Shown here one piece after another: positions 40,273 through 49,780 of a stretch of DNA of 64,000 nucleotides (its first letter is position 1; each line of letters starts with the position of its first letter). Under the pieces are notes generated by a model. It was not told the origin of the DNA and did no database searches. It saw only the letters and a list, made by a program, of their open reading frames with translations. The translations under genes and the position numbers were made by a program. Source of the stretch: Rhizobium sophoriradicis (GTDB taxonomy: Bacteria > Pseudomonadota > Alphaproteobacteria > Rhizobiales > Rhizobiaceae); NCBI RefSeq assembly GCF_003939025.1, contig NZ_RQIH01000015.1, positions 1-64,000 on the forward strand, in the 5' to 3' direction.

Positions 40273-43200
40273 ATGATGGCGTACGACGAACAGCAAAGCA
40301 TGGAGCAGCAGGCCAGCGCGCCTGACCAGGGCCGCCACGAACAGCCGGTCGTGATCGTCGGCATAGCGGTGTGTGCGCAGTCTGTTAGCTCACTCGAACA
40401 GATATTCTCGCAAATCAACCCAGACCTCGGTGCATCCTACCTTGTGGCGGTGCGTCAGGAAGGGGTCGATGCCGCTGCCGTTCTTGATATGCTCGGGCGG
40501 CAGGATCGACTGGCGGTGACGGTCGCAGTCGATGGAGAGCGGATTGTTCCAAATCATATCTACATCGGCGGGTCCGACGATATGATGACCCTCGAAGACG
40601 GTCACATCCGCATTCGGCCGGCATCGGAGCCGATCGGCCATCGGGGCACGATCGACACGATGTTGATCTCACTCGCGGAACATGCCCAGGAGCGTGCCAT
40701 TGCCGTAGTCCTCAGGGGGCTCGAGAGTGACGGCACAGCCGGTGTGGCGGCGACCAAGAAATTTGGCGGCCTGTCGATTGTGGAGTTGGGCGAAGGCGCC
40801 GATGGTGGATCTCCCGAGGAAGGGGGAGGGGCGTTGGCAATTGCCGACCTACGCCTGCCGGCGCAGGGGATTGCAACGCATATCTCGCTGTACGCCGGCA
40901 ATGTGACCGAAGAAGACGCTGGTCTCGATGACGAGCCGCCAAGCGCGATCGAGGCGCAGATCACGCAGATTGCCACGATTCTTCGCAATGTCACCAGCCA
41001 TGACTTCCACGGATACAAGCGCGGCACCTTCACGCGGCGCGTTCAGCGACGCATGCAGGTGCTGCAGATCGGCAGCATCGAGGCCTATATCGAGCGGCTG
41101 CGCGCCAGCCGCGACGAGGTCCAGAACCTTTTCCAGGACCTTTTGATCGGCGTGACGCAGTTCTTCAGGGATCCGGCCGAGTTCGAAGCGCTTGAGCGCG
41201 AGATTCCTAGGCTGTTCGAAGGCAAGGAGCCGGGAGACCAGTTGCGCGTCTGGGTGCTCGGTTGCGCCACCGGCGAGGAAGCCTATTCGATCGCCATGCT
41301 GCTGCGCGAGCATATGGCCACCATGGACTATCCCCCGGATGTGCAGATATTCGCGACCGATCTTGACGCGCGCGCGCTGGGGATCGCGCGTGGCGGCCGC
41401 TATTCCGCTGCGATAACCTCCCAGGTCCCGCCCGAACGGCTGGCCCGCTGGTTCGTGCGTGAAGGCGACACCTATTGCGTTGTCAAAGAACTGCGGGAGA
41501 TGTGCATCTTCTCGCCGCACAACATCGTCAAGGATGCGCCATTCTCGCGCATCGACATCCTGTCTTGCCGGAACCTGCTGATCTATCTCGACAGTGAGCT
41601 GCAAAACCGGGTGATCCCGATCTTCCACTTTGCCCTCAGGCCAAGCGGCATCCTGTTTTTGGGTTCTTCGGAAAACGTCACCCGCCACGCCAAGCTTTTT
41701 GCACCCGTCGACCGTAAAAATCGGCTTTTTCGAAGGCTGGAAACGGCAACCCGCATCATTCCGGATTTCCCGCTCAGCCCGCGCCCGCGCAGCCCCGACC
41801 ATCCGCTTTCTGCACCGGCTCCGATGCTGCAGACCGGGCGGCTGTCGGCTACGATCAGCCGGCAGGCGGAGGTCGTCGCCGAACGCTTCGCCCCCGCCTA
41901 TGTGGTCGTCGATTCGCATTACGACGTGTTGCATTTCTCCGGACGCACAGGCCGCTATCTCGAACCGGCGTCGGGGACGGCGACGCTCAACCTGTTGAGC
42001 CTTGCCCATCGCGACCTCCGACTCGACATGCGTTCGGCCCTGCAGCGTGCGACGACGGAAGCCGTCAAGGTCGAGGTGCCACGGGTGCTGCTGCGCCAGG
42101 ATGACCGCACCTACGCCGTTAACATCATCGTCGAACCGCTCGGCAGCGGCGACGTCACCTCGCTGATCGTCCTGTTTCAAGACGCGGGGCAGGTGGCCGA
42201 AGGCACTGCGCCCGATGGCGGAAGGCTGACGAGCGAAGAGCACGTCCAACGTCTCGAGACCGATCTGCGCGTCACTCGTGACCGGCTGCAGGCGACCATC
42301 GAGGAGCTGGAATCGACAAACGAGGAGCTCAAATCCTCCAACGAAGAATATCAGTCGATCAACGAAGAGCTGCAGTCGGCCAATGAGGAGATGGAAACCT
42401 CGAAGGAAGAACTGCAGTCGGTCAACGAGGAGTTGCAGACGGTCAACGGCGAACTTGCCCACCGTGTTACCGAACTTGACCGGACCAATTCCGACTTGAA
42501 GAACCTCCTCGAGGCAACGCAGATCGCCACCGTTTTCCTCGACAACGATCTGCGCGTCAGGAGCTTTACCCCGGCCGCGACCGAAATATTCCATCTGCTC
42601 GACACCGATGTCGGCCGGCCGCTCGACCATGTCGTCTCTCGCGTCGCCTATCCGGAACTGCTGGATGATGTTCGCCTCGTTCTCAGAACGCTTGTGCCTA
42701 CTGACAGAAAGGTCAGCGATCCCACCAACAACCGGCACTACGCCGCACGCGTCCTGCCTTATCGCAGTGTCGACAACTATATCAGCGGTGCTGTCGTCAC
42801 CTTCACCGACCTGACCGCCACTTACGAGGCGGAAGTGGCGCTTCGCCGCAGTGAGGAGCGCCTGCAGCGCGTCCTGGAGACGGATGCGGTTGGCGTAATT
42901 TTTCTCAATCAGGATGGTGTCATATTCGACGCCAACGAAGTCTTCCTGAAGATGTCGGGTTACACCCGCTCGCAAATGGAGCGCGGCGACCTGCACTGGC
43001 GCCGGCTGACCCCGGAGGAGCACCACGCCGAGAGCCAGGCCCAGATGGAAGCTCTGAAGGAAACCGGCAAAATCGGCCCCTATGAGAAGGAGTATTTTCT
43101 CGCTGACGGGACGCGTCGCTGGATGTTGTTTGCCGGCCGCGATCTTGGCGACGGCACGGTCGCCGAGTTCTGCATCGACATCTCGGCCCGAAAACAGGCG

Positions 43201-44247
43201 CAGGCAGCTCTGCGGCAGGGGGAGGAGCAGTTCCGCCTGTTCGGCGAAGCCTCCACCGACGTATTGTGGATCCGCGATGCGGAGACGCTGCAATGGGTCT
43301 ATCTGACGCCGGCCTTCGAGACCATCTATGGTGTCGACCGCGAGCAGGCGATGACCGGCAACAATTTCCGAAGCTGGGCGGAACTGATCATTCCCGAAGA
43401 TCGGGAACAGGCGCTCTCCGAGATCGGCCGGGTGCGGAATGGCGAGCGCGTCGAATTCGAGTACCGCATCAGGCGCGCCTCTGACCACGAGATCCGCTGG
43501 TTGCGGAACGCGGATTTCCCACTTTTCGGGGAGGAAGGAAACGTCAAGCAGATCGGCGGTATCGGCCGCGATATTACCGAGGAAAAAGCCTCTGCCGAGC
43601 GGATGAAGGTTCTCGTCGCCGAGCTTCAGCACCGCACGCGTAACCTGATGGCCGTCGTCCGGTCGATGGCCGAAAAGACCATGCGCACCAGCACCGATCT
43701 GGCCGACTTCCACGAAAGGTTCCGGGACCGTCTGGACGTGTTGGCTCGAGTGCAGGGCCTCTTGTCGAGGCTGCAGGAAGGCGATCGCATAACCTTCGAC
43801 CAGCTCATCCGCTCTGAACTGGCCGCGCATGGCACGCTGGAAGGCGAAAACAGCCGGATAAGCCTGCAAGGTCCTGATGGCGTCAGGCTTCGTTCCACGA
43901 CCGTGCAGACAATGGCATTGGCCATGCACGAACTCGGCACCAACGCGGCCAAATATGGAGCGCTCAGCCAGGCCCGGGCGCATCTGGCCATCACCTGGCG
44001 CGTCGAGCAATCCGGCGAAGGCGGCAAGCCATGGCTGCATGTCGAATGGCAGGAAAGCGGGGTGAAAATGCCACCCGCGGATTCCGGGCCGCAAGGGGGT
44101 GGTCAGGGCCGCGAACTGATAGAGCGAGCGCTGCCTTATCAGCTCGATGCGAAGACGTCCTACGTTCTCGGTGAGGACGGGGTTCATTGCACGATCGCAA
44201 TTCCGGTTTCTCTCAGCAATCTGATCGAGGCCGAAGCCTATGGCTGA
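40273..44247 (+). CDS. CheB-like/CheR/PAS/HWE histidine kinase fusion
   Basis: The protein has 1324 residues. Order: CheB-like domain (about 25-205), CheR methyltransferase (about 230-490, with WVLGCATGEEAYSIAML for SAM binding and SCRNLLIYLD), PAS (about 540-640), a Glu-rich coiled coil of repeated NEEL units (about 670-735), three PAS domains (about 740-1105), and an HWE kinase (His in AELQHRTRNLMAVV; WHVEWQESG-type W-x-E near the end). The CheB domain is probably inactive: the Ser of GGSAG is replaced (VGIAVCAQS) and the His motif is lost (VRQEGV), though the Asp remains. There is no membrane segment. The intact CheB next door may substitute. It overlaps the receiver gene downstream by 8 bp. 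Confidence 0.9.
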   Translation: MMAYDEQQSMEQQASAPDQGRHEQPVVIVGIAVCAQSVSSLEQIFSQINPDLGASYLVAVRQEGVDAAAVLDMLGRQDRLAVTVAVDGERIVPNHIYIGGSDDMMTLEDGHIRIRPASEPIGHRGTIDTMLISLAEHAQERAIAVVLRGLESDGTAGVAATKKFGGLSIVELGEGADGGSPEEGGGALAIADLRLPAQGIATHISLYAGNVTEEDAGLDDEPPSAIEAQITQIATILRNVTSHDFHGYKRGTFTRRVQRRMQVLQIGSIEAYIERLRASRDEVQNLFQDLLIGVTQFFRDPAEFEALEREIPRLFEGKEPGDQLRVWVLGCATGEEAYSIAMLLREHMATMDYPPDVQIFATDLDARALGIARGGRYSAAITSQVPPERLARWFVREGDTYCVVKELREMCIFSPHNIVKDAPFSRIDILSCRNLLIYLDSELQNRVIPIFHFALRPSGILFLGSSENVTRHAKLFAPVDRKNRLFRRLETATRIIPDFPLSPRPRSPDHPLSAPAPMLQTGRLSATISRQAEVVAERFAPAYVVVDSHYDVLHFSGRTGRYLEPASGTATLNLLSLAHRDLRLDMRSALQRATTEAVKVEVPRVLLRQDDRTYAVNIIVEPLGSGDVTSLIVLFQDAGQVAEGTAPDGGRLTSEEHVQRLETDLRVTRDRLQATIEELESTNEELKSSNEEYQSINEELQSANEEMETSKEELQSVNEELQTVNGELAHRVTELDRTNSDLKNLLEATQIATVFLDNDLRVRSFTPAATEIFHLLDTDVGRPLDHVVSRVAYPELLDDVRLVLRTLVPTDRKVSDPTNNRHYAARVLPYRSVDNYISGAVVTFTDLTATYEAEVALRRSEERLQRVLETDAVGVIFLNQDGVIFDANEVFLKMSGYTRSQMERGDLHWRRLTPEEHHAESQAQMEALKETGKIGPYEKEYFLADGTRRWMLFAGRDLGDGTVAEFCIDISARKQAQAALRQGEEQFRLFGEASTDVLWIRDAETLQWVYLTPAFETIYGVDREQAMTGNNFRSWAELIIPEDREQALSEIGRVRNGERVEFEYRIRRASDHEIRWLRNADFPLFGEEGNVKQIGGIGRDITEEKASAERMKVLVAELQHRTRNLMAVVRSMAEKTMRTSTDLADFHERFRDRLDVLARVQGLLSRLQEGDRITFDQLIRSELAAHGTLEGENSRISLQGPDGVRLRSTTVQTMALAMHELGTNAAKYGALSQARAHLAITWRVEQSGEGGKPWLHVEWQESGVKMPPADSGPQGGGQGRELIERALPYQLDAKTSYVLGEDGVHCTIAIPVSLSNLIEAEAYG

Positions 44248-44623
44248 AGGGCTGCTGCGCGGACGCCGCGTGCTCATCGTCGAGGACGAGTTCATGTTGG
44301 CGGAGGACATGTCCCAGCAACTCGCCGAAGCGGGTGCGCTCGTGCTGGGACCGGCGCAATCTCTTGAGCGCGCATTCGAGCTGCTGACCGCAGCCGATGT
44401 CCTCGACGCAGCGGTCCTGGACGTCAATCTTCATGGAAAGCAGGTGTATCCGATTGCCGACACGCTTCTGGAACGCCATGTTCCTTTCGTGTTCACCACC
44501 GGCTACGACGCCTCGACGTTACCAGCAAGGTTCAAGTCGATGAGCTGCTATGCCAAGCCCGTCGACATGTCGCGGCTGATAGAAACGCTGCAAGCGGCAA
44601 TCGCCGCCGCACACCAGTCATAA
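44240..44623 (+). CDS. Single-domain response regulator partnered with the fusion kinase
   Basis: This 127-residue receiver has VLIVEDEFMLAED, phospho-acceptor Asp61 in AVLDVNL, FTTGYDAS at the FAT GUY position and AKP near the end. Its ATG lies inside the end of the fusion-kinase gene, so translation is coupled and it is the obvious cognate receiver. No output domain. Confidence 0.88.
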   Translation: MAEGLLRGRRVLIVEDEFMLAEDMSQQLAEAGALVLGPAQSLERAFELLTAADVLDAAVLDVNLHGKQVYPIADTLLERHVPFVFTTGYDASTLPARFKSMSCYAKPVDMSRLIETLQAAIAAAHQS

Positions 44624-44703
44624 TCCCATGTCCACTATCGTCGGACAAATTGCCGGTCCGTCGATAAGCGCTGCAACCGTCAGGCTCCGCCTGTCTGCTT
44701 GCC

Positions 44704-44934
44704 TCACGCCCCGCTTGCCAACGCAAGAAGCTCCGCCTTGAGCCTGTCGAGGTGAGCAACATGCATGATCTGAGACTCTTCGAAATTCATCAGAAGCCGG
44801 TTCGCTTCCGTGACGTCGGCGCCGCGATCGATCAACTCGGCCACGATCTCACGCTGCCGAGCCAGGTGCAGTTCTCCCGCAGCGACATGCTCGCGCGCCT
44901 GCTGCAAATGTTTCTCCACCATTGTCCGGTCCAT
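44704..44934 (-). CDS. Small helical protein of unknown function
   Basis: This 76-residue protein is predicted to be all helical (VEKHLQQAREHVAAGELHLA, then ADVTEANRLLMNFEESQIMH). It is polar throughout with no Cys and no membrane segment. AAAGGAGG lies 5 nt ahead of the ATG, a very good start. Similar short proteins are widespread in rhizobia with no known role. Convergent with the receiver gene. Confidence 0.7.
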   Translation of the reverse strand: MDRTMVEKHLQQAREHVAAGELHLARQREIVAELIDRGADVTEANRLLMNFEESQIMHVAHLDRLKAELLALASGA

Positions 44935-45348
44935 GTGGACCTCCTTTCCTCCCGCGGCAGATCATGCGCCTAATATCTAACTGAGGAAACAGTAATCGTT
45001 GGTCGCAACAGGCAGGGATTCTTCGGCGTTCAACCGTGCCGCCGACACCGTTTGGAGCGCGGGCGATTGCAAGAGAAAGTTCGCCGCCGCGTCAAACCAA
45101 TCTGAAGCCGCATTATCGCGGTATGGCAATCATTCGGCTACCTCCTCCCACGAAAGTCGCCAACCGTTGCCGTCACATTGCACACGCAGACATGCCGTCC
45201 GCAAGAGGCCTCGCCCACGCTCCTGCGCCACGGCCAGCATCCACAACAACGTGCGATACCGCACAGAAACAAAGCGAACCTCGCCTTGTTACTGGTAAAT
45301 CCGCACGGGAAATTCCCTGCGGGCGGCAATCAGGAACGGGAGCAGGCA
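44935..45348. other. 414-bp intergenic stretch
   Basis: It separates the divergent small helical protein and the small membrane protein at 45349. No EcfG site, strong hairpin or coding signal was found. In-frame extension of the downstream gene to 45178 is Cys/Arg-rich and not credible. Confidence 0.4.
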
Positions 45349-45552
45349 ATGAACACGGCAAGGCAGTCGGCGCTGCTCCTCGGTTGGTTGACGTTGGCGC
45401 GCTGGATAGCTGGCGGCCTTGCGGCCGGCCGTGGCCGTGAAAATGCGGAGCTCGTCCACCGGCAAAGAGCGGCAGAATATCTGACCTTCGGCCTGAGCGC
45501 TGCCGGCTTCATCTCCGCAGTTTCCACGGCGGCGATCCCGGTGATCCGATGA
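45349..45552 (+). CDS. Small membrane-associated protein
   Basis: This 67-residue protein has two hydrophobic stretches (SALLLGWLTLARWIAGGLAAG and YLTFGLSAAGFISAVSTAAI) separated by a charged loop. ATG 45349 follows GGGAG by 7 nt. Its TGA overlaps the ATG of the DUF2243 gene (ATGA), so the two are coupled and may form one membrane unit. Function unknown. Confidence 0.6.
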   Translation: MNTARQSALLLGWLTLARWIAGGLAAGRGRENAELVHRQRAAEYLTFGLSAAGFISAVSTAAIPVIR

Positions 45553-46031
45553 GCTCAACCACCCGCGTGGCCATTGATCGGCACTTCCCACGGTCCTCGG
45601 GTATCCTGTTCGGCCTTGGCCTCGGCGGCTTCTTCGACGGCATTGTCTTCCACCAGCTGCTGCAGTGGCACCACATGTTCAGTGCCTGGTATCCGATCGA
45701 CTCTATCGACAACCTCGCGTTCAACACCTTCTGGGACGGGGTTTTCCACTCGGCGACCTATCTGTTCCTTCTCGCCGGCCTGTTCATTTTCTGGCGCTCG
45801 GCGCGCCGCCCGCATTTCCGCTGGTCAACCAAGGAATTGATCGGCACGGCGCTGACAGGCTTCGGCCTGTTCAACCTTGTGGAAGGACTGGTCAACCACC
45901 AGCTGCTGGGCATCCATCATGTGAATGAAACTGCCGATCGGTCAGCATGGCTCTACTGGGATATCGGCTTCTTAGCGTGGGGAGCGGTCATGCTCGCTGT
46001 CGGCTGGACAATGATCCGCAGGCGAGTATGA
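45549..46031 (+). CDS. DUF2243 integral membrane protein
   Basis: This 160-residue protein has four membrane segments. The DUF2243 signature is plain: GFFDGIVFHQLLQWHHMFS, then DGVFHSATYLFLLAGLFIFW and NLVEGLVNHQLLGIHHV. The many conserved His residues within or near membrane segments suggest metal or heme binding, but no function has been shown for the family. It is coupled to the small membrane protein upstream. Confidence 0.85.
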   Translation: MSSTTRVAIDRHFPRSSGILFGLGLGGFFDGIVFHQLLQWHHMFSAWYPIDSIDNLAFNTFWDGVFHSATYLFLLAGLFIFWRSARRPHFRWSTKELIGTALTGFGLFNLVEGLVNHQLLGIHHVNETADRSAWLYWDIGFLAWGAVMLAVGWTMIRRRV

Positions 46032-46188
46032 CTGATAGCAGCCCTTTTCTGCTCCGCGAGTTCCGGACCGCCATGATGGGCTGCACCCAACCAGTCTCTC
46101 TACCATCCGAGTGCGGTTCACCCGAGGACAATTTTCCATTCGCAGCTTTTTTGTTTCGCGCCCTGACGGCAAACCAGCCCCGGACATG

Positions 46189-47481
46189 TCAGCGTCGGGC
46201 GGCGATCTGTTCCGCAGCAGGCGGCGGACGGCGAAAGACTGAGACCTGGTTGCGCCCCGCTTCCTTGGCGCGATAAAGAGCCATGTCGGCCTCGTGCTGG
46301 AGATCAGCCAGGGAAACGCCGGTGTCGACCGCCGATTTGAAGGCCACGCCGACGCTCAACGTCACCGACGGGCCGACGCTGGAAGACGGGTTCGGAAGCG
46401 CGGCGGCTTCCACGCTTTCACGTATTCGCTTCGCCACCGCGACCGCATCTTCTTCTTCGACATCGGGAAGGACGATGAGGAATTCCTCGCCGCCGTGTCG
46501 TGAGACGAGGTCGCGATCGGCGCGCACGCAGCTCTGGATGATGCCGGCGATCTTGACAAGACAGCGATCACCTTCGCCATGCCCGAGATTGTCGTTGAGC
46601 GCCTTGAAGTGGTCGATGTCGCACATGAGCATGGCGACGATGCCGGTTTCACGGCCGTGGCGCCAGAGGCTCTCAAGCGTTTCCATCATCCAGCGACGAT
46701 TGGCGATCCCCGTCAGCGGATCGGTTCTGGCCAGCCGTTCCAATCGGGCATTCGCATCGGCCAATTCCGCGACGCGGCGCTGGTCCCTGCAGTCGAGCAG
46801 AAATGTCTTCTGCGCCAGGATGTTCATCGTTCGCCTGGCAACCACGGTCGCGATGATCCCACAGGAAAAGAACAGGGTCCCGGCCACGACACTGCCCGCT
46901 TCCACGAGCGGGTTGTACCATTGAAAGGCGAAATAGAGGCAGAGGGCATAACAGGCGATGGCGATCGTCCAGCCGAGCGGCACGCTGAAGATGGTGATGG
47001 CGCTTGTGGCGACGAACAGCATGATGGTCAGATGGCGCTCGTAGAATTCGCCTCCCGCAAAGACGCCGACGAGTGCGACCGACAGCAGAATGAGGCACAT
47101 TCCGCCGAGGAGCGATGCGCGTTGAACCGCCGCCGGGCGCGGCTTGGTCCAGACGAGCGCCGTCAGGATCGCCGCCGGCGGCAGCAGGCAGGCCGGGGCG
47201 ACCATCAACAGGGCAACCTCACGGGGAAGCAGCATGGCATTCAGCGCCAGCGTCAGAACGCCGACGAAAGCGACCCATGTCATCCAGGACCGAATGACTT
47301 TCGCCCTCTGGCGCCATAGCCTTTCGTCGAACCGGCGCCGCAGGTCGCCCGACAGGCGAATGTCGCGGGTTCGACCCGATAAAAGGCGTTCGACCTCATC
47401 CGCCATCGCGCCGGTCAACGGCTGCGGCGAGAAAGACCCGGCTGCAGGACGGTCGAAGGACGTGCTTTTGGCATCATTCAT
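46189..47481 (-). CDS. Membrane-bound GGDEF diguanylate cyclase
   Basis: This 430-residue protein has about six membrane segments (roughly residues 65-225) and a C-terminal GGDEF domain (about 255-415). The active-site loop is GGEEF, within the active sequence range, and DPLTGIANRR and CDIDHFKALNDNLGH carry the metal and guanine contacts. The product-inhibition I-site (RxxD five residues before the motif) is absent: the Arg position is Ala. It should make c-di-GMP without this feedback. It starts at 47481 with a weak ribosome-binding site. Confidence 0.87.
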   Translation of the reverse strand: MNDAKSTSFDRPAAGSFSPQPLTGAMADEVERLLSGRTRDIRLSGDLRRRFDERLWRQRAKVIRSWMTWVAFVGVLTLALNAMLLPREVALLMVAPACLLPPAAILTALVWTKPRPAAVQRASLLGGMCLILLSVALVGVFAGGEFYERHLTIMLFVATSAITIFSVPLGWTIAIACYALCLYFAFQWYNPLVEAGSVVAGTLFFSCGIIATVVARRTMNILAQKTFLLDCRDQRRVAELADANARLERLARTDPLTGIANRRWMMETLESLWRHGRETGIVAMLMCDIDHFKALNDNLGHGEGDRCLVKIAGIIQSCVRADRDLVSRHGGEEFLIVLPDVEEEDAVAVAKRIRESVEAAALPNPSSSVGPSVTLSVGVAFKSAVDTGVSLADLQHEADMALYRAKEAGRNQVSVFRRPPPAAEQIAARR

Positions 47482-47597
47482 CTTTGCTCTATCTAGCCGC
47501 AATCGGAAACTCGGCAAGGCTGCCGCGCGGACGTCCTGATTCCTGCGTTGATATTTTGTAAACAAGTTTGGCCGCGTGATCTGGGCCAGACCCTTTC

Positions 47598-47619
47598 GAA
47601 CATGCTAACTAGCTTGTTC
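47598..47619. promoter_or_regulatory. 22-bp palindrome before the HWE kinase gene
   Basis: The half-sites GAACA and TGTTC enclose GCTA/TAGC; 9 of 11 base pairs are symmetric. It is 12 bp before the ATG at 47631 and lies in the gap shared with the divergent diguanylate cyclase gene. Probably an operator of an unknown regulator. Confidence 0.45.
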
Positions 47620-47630
47620 CGAGAGGGAGC

Positions 47631-49328
47631 ATGATGAGACTTAAGCTGGTCGCAGTTGCGGTCGCGGCGCTGGCGCCGGTGGTGGCGATGCTCGTTTACA
47701 ACGAAATCGCGCTCCGCCATCAGCGCAATGAAGAAGTGCGCGCATCCGCGGCACAAGCGGCCAGACAAGCATCTTCGGAAGTCGACAGGATCGTGGAGGG
47801 CCTGCGCGCCCTTCTCGTCTCCGTGTCCGCTATGCCGTCCGTGCGGCACCTCGACGTCCGAGGCTGCAATGAAGCTCTCAAATCGGTCGCCGAGAACATT
47901 CCGAACATCCGCACCATCTTCGTCGTCGGCCTCGACGGACGGCCGGTCTGCGGCAGCATGGCTTTTCCCGATGGCGTGACGTTCTCAGATCGCGACTATT
48001 TCCAGCAGGTGCTCAAGACCAAGAGCTTTGCCGTCGGCAGCTATACCCAGAGCCGCCTTGTCGACAGACCCGTGCTGCCGCTCGCCATGCCGCTGACGGA
48101 AGGCGACGCCGTCAAGGCCGTCATCGTCAGCGGGATCCGGGTGGACTGGCTGCAGAACCGCATTACCGAGCGCGGCGTAGCGCCGGGCAACGAGGTGACC
48201 ATAGCCGACGACAAGGGAATCGTCGTCGCGCGCGTCCCCCTTCCCGAACGGTTCGTCGGCACTGTCATATCCGACGAATACCAGCGCCTGGTCCATGCCG
48301 AGCAGCCCGACGTGGTCGAGATCATCGGCCAGGACGGAACAGCGCGCATCCTCGGCTATCGCCCGATCGCTTTGCCGTCCAGCCCCCTTTATGTCAGCGC
48401 CGGCTTCTCGAAACCGGAGATTTTCGCGCCGATCAACCGGGCGACATTGATGAACACGCTCGCCATTTTCGGCGGCGCGCTTTTCGCTTTCCTCGCCGCC
48501 ATCTTCATCGGCAACCGCTTCATTCTGGCGCCGATTTCCAGGATCGCGGATGTAATGGAAAAGTGGCGCGGCGGCCAAACGACGGCGCGGACCGGCATGA
48601 AAGGACCAGACGAGCTCGATGTCGTCGGTGCGACCCTCGACCGGCTGCTTGACGAACTCGATGAACGAAGACGCCAGAGCCAGGAGGCGGAGGAGGAGCG
48701 AAGCCTCCTTGTCCGCGAACTGGCGCATAGGGTCAAGAATGGCTTTACTCTCGTTCAGGCGATCGCCCGGCAAACCTTCTCGCGCTCCGATCCGGAAAGA
48801 TACAATTCCTTCGCCGAGAGGCTCGCAGCGCTCGCCGGCACGTATGATCTCATCCTGTCGCGCGAGGGGTCGGCCTCGCCCGTCAGTGAGATTGTATCCG
48901 CAGCCTTGCGCGCCCACGTCGCGTCGCAGACCGAGCGCATTCGCCTGGATGGCCCGGAAGTGGTTCTTCCCGCAGACATCGCCCTGCCGCTTTCGCTCGT
49001 GGTGCACGAGCTGGCAACCAACGCAACCAAGTATGGAAGTCTCGGAAGCGAATATGGAACCGTCACCATCGAGTGGAAGCACGATGACGGACGCGTCCTT
49101 CTCGTCTGGACGGAAGCGGGTGGACCGCCGGTTTCGACGCCGACGAAAAGGGGCTTCGGTTCGGTGCTGATCGAACGGGCCTTCCCGTCGAAGGCGCAGG
49201 CGCGCTCCAGGTCGGACTACAGGCCCGGGGGCCTCGTCTTCGAAGTAATATTTTTGATCGGGGAACCGGTTGCGAAAGGCGAAGTTGACCCTCTGGGTAA
49301 GGATGACATGCATACGAGCGGAACATGA
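47631..49328 (+). CDS. Membrane HWE histidine kinase with periplasmic Cache-like sensor
   Basis: The protein has 565 residues. Membrane segment 1 (about 5-24) and segment 2 (about 265-290, TLMNTLAIFGGALFAFLAAI) flank a periplasmic Cache-like sensor (CSMxF-type dCache pattern around FPDGVTFSDRDYFQQVLKTK). A short HAMP-like linker leads to the HWE kinase: His in LVRELAHRVKNGFTLVQAIA, NATKYGSLG in the ATPase, and W-T-E in VWTEAGG. Its cognate receiver overlaps the 3' end (ATGA). Confidence 0.88.
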   Translation: MMRLKLVAVAVAALAPVVAMLVYNEIALRHQRNEEVRASAAQAARQASSEVDRIVEGLRALLVSVSAMPSVRHLDVRGCNEALKSVAENIPNIRTIFVVGLDGRPVCGSMAFPDGVTFSDRDYFQQVLKTKSFAVGSYTQSRLVDRPVLPLAMPLTEGDAVKAVIVSGIRVDWLQNRITERGVAPGNEVTIADDKGIVVARVPLPERFVGTVISDEYQRLVHAEQPDVVEIIGQDGTARILGYRPIALPSSPLYVSAGFSKPEIFAPINRATLMNTLAIFGGALFAFLAAIFIGNRFILAPISRIADVMEKWRGGQTTARTGMKGPDELDVVGATLDRLLDELDERRRQSQEAEEERSLLVRELAHRVKNGFTLVQAIARQTFSRSDPERYNSFAERLAALAGTYDLILSREGSASPVSEIVSAALRAHVASQTERIRLDGPEVVLPADIALPLSLVVHELATNATKYGSLGSEYGTVTIEWKHDDGRVLLVWTEAGGPPVSTPTKRGFGSVLIERAFPSKAQARSRSDYRPGGLVFEVIFLIGEPVAKGEVDPLGKDDMHTSGT

Positions 49329-49681
49329 AAACCAAGGTAGTCGTGGTCGAGGACGAAGCTCTGCTGCTGATGATGGCAGTCGGCATCGTCGAGGAAGCAG
49401 GCTTGGAAGCGCTCGAAGCACGCAATGCCGATGAGGCTCTCATGCTCTTCGAAAGCGTGCCCGGCATTCGGATCCTGTTCACGGACATCGACATGCCGGG
49501 AAGCATGGACGGTTTGAAACTCGCAAATGCCGTCCGCAATCGCTGGCCGCCCGTCGAAATCATCATCGTCTCCGGCATGAAGCAGCCGGGCAAAGATGAA
49601 TTGCCCGAGCGTGGCGTTTTCTTCCCCAAGCCTTACGATACTCGCCAGCTCTGCGACGCGCTCGTCAGAATGGCCGCCTAA
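49325..49681 (+). CDS. Single-domain response regulator partnered with the HWE kinase
   Basis: This 118-residue receiver has VVVVEDEALLL (acidic pair Glu9/Asp10), phospho-acceptor Asp54 in LFTDIDMPG, and PKPY near the end. Unlike the other receivers it lacks the FATGY motif (IIIVSGM instead), so it belongs to a different subgroup. Translation is coupled to the kinase. Confidence 0.87.
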   Translation: MKTKVVVVEDEALLLMMAVGIVEEAGLEALEARNADEALMLFESVPGIRILFTDIDMPGSMDGLKLANAVRNRWPPVEIIIVSGMKQPGKDELPERGVFFPKPYDTRQLCDALVRMAA

Positions 49682-49780
49682 TAGGTGAGCCGGGGCACCG
49701 GCTAGCCACCTGATATGCCGCGGCCAATGCATCCTTTTGGAATCCTGTGCGTTTCCCTGATCAAACAGCGGGAGAACATC

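Noticed and set aside
40849..44427. An 1192-residue open frame antisense to the CheB/CheR/kinase fusion
   Set aside because: It mirrors the third codon position of a well-supported gene in GC-rich DNA, has no domain or ribosome-binding site, and spans the end of two real genes.
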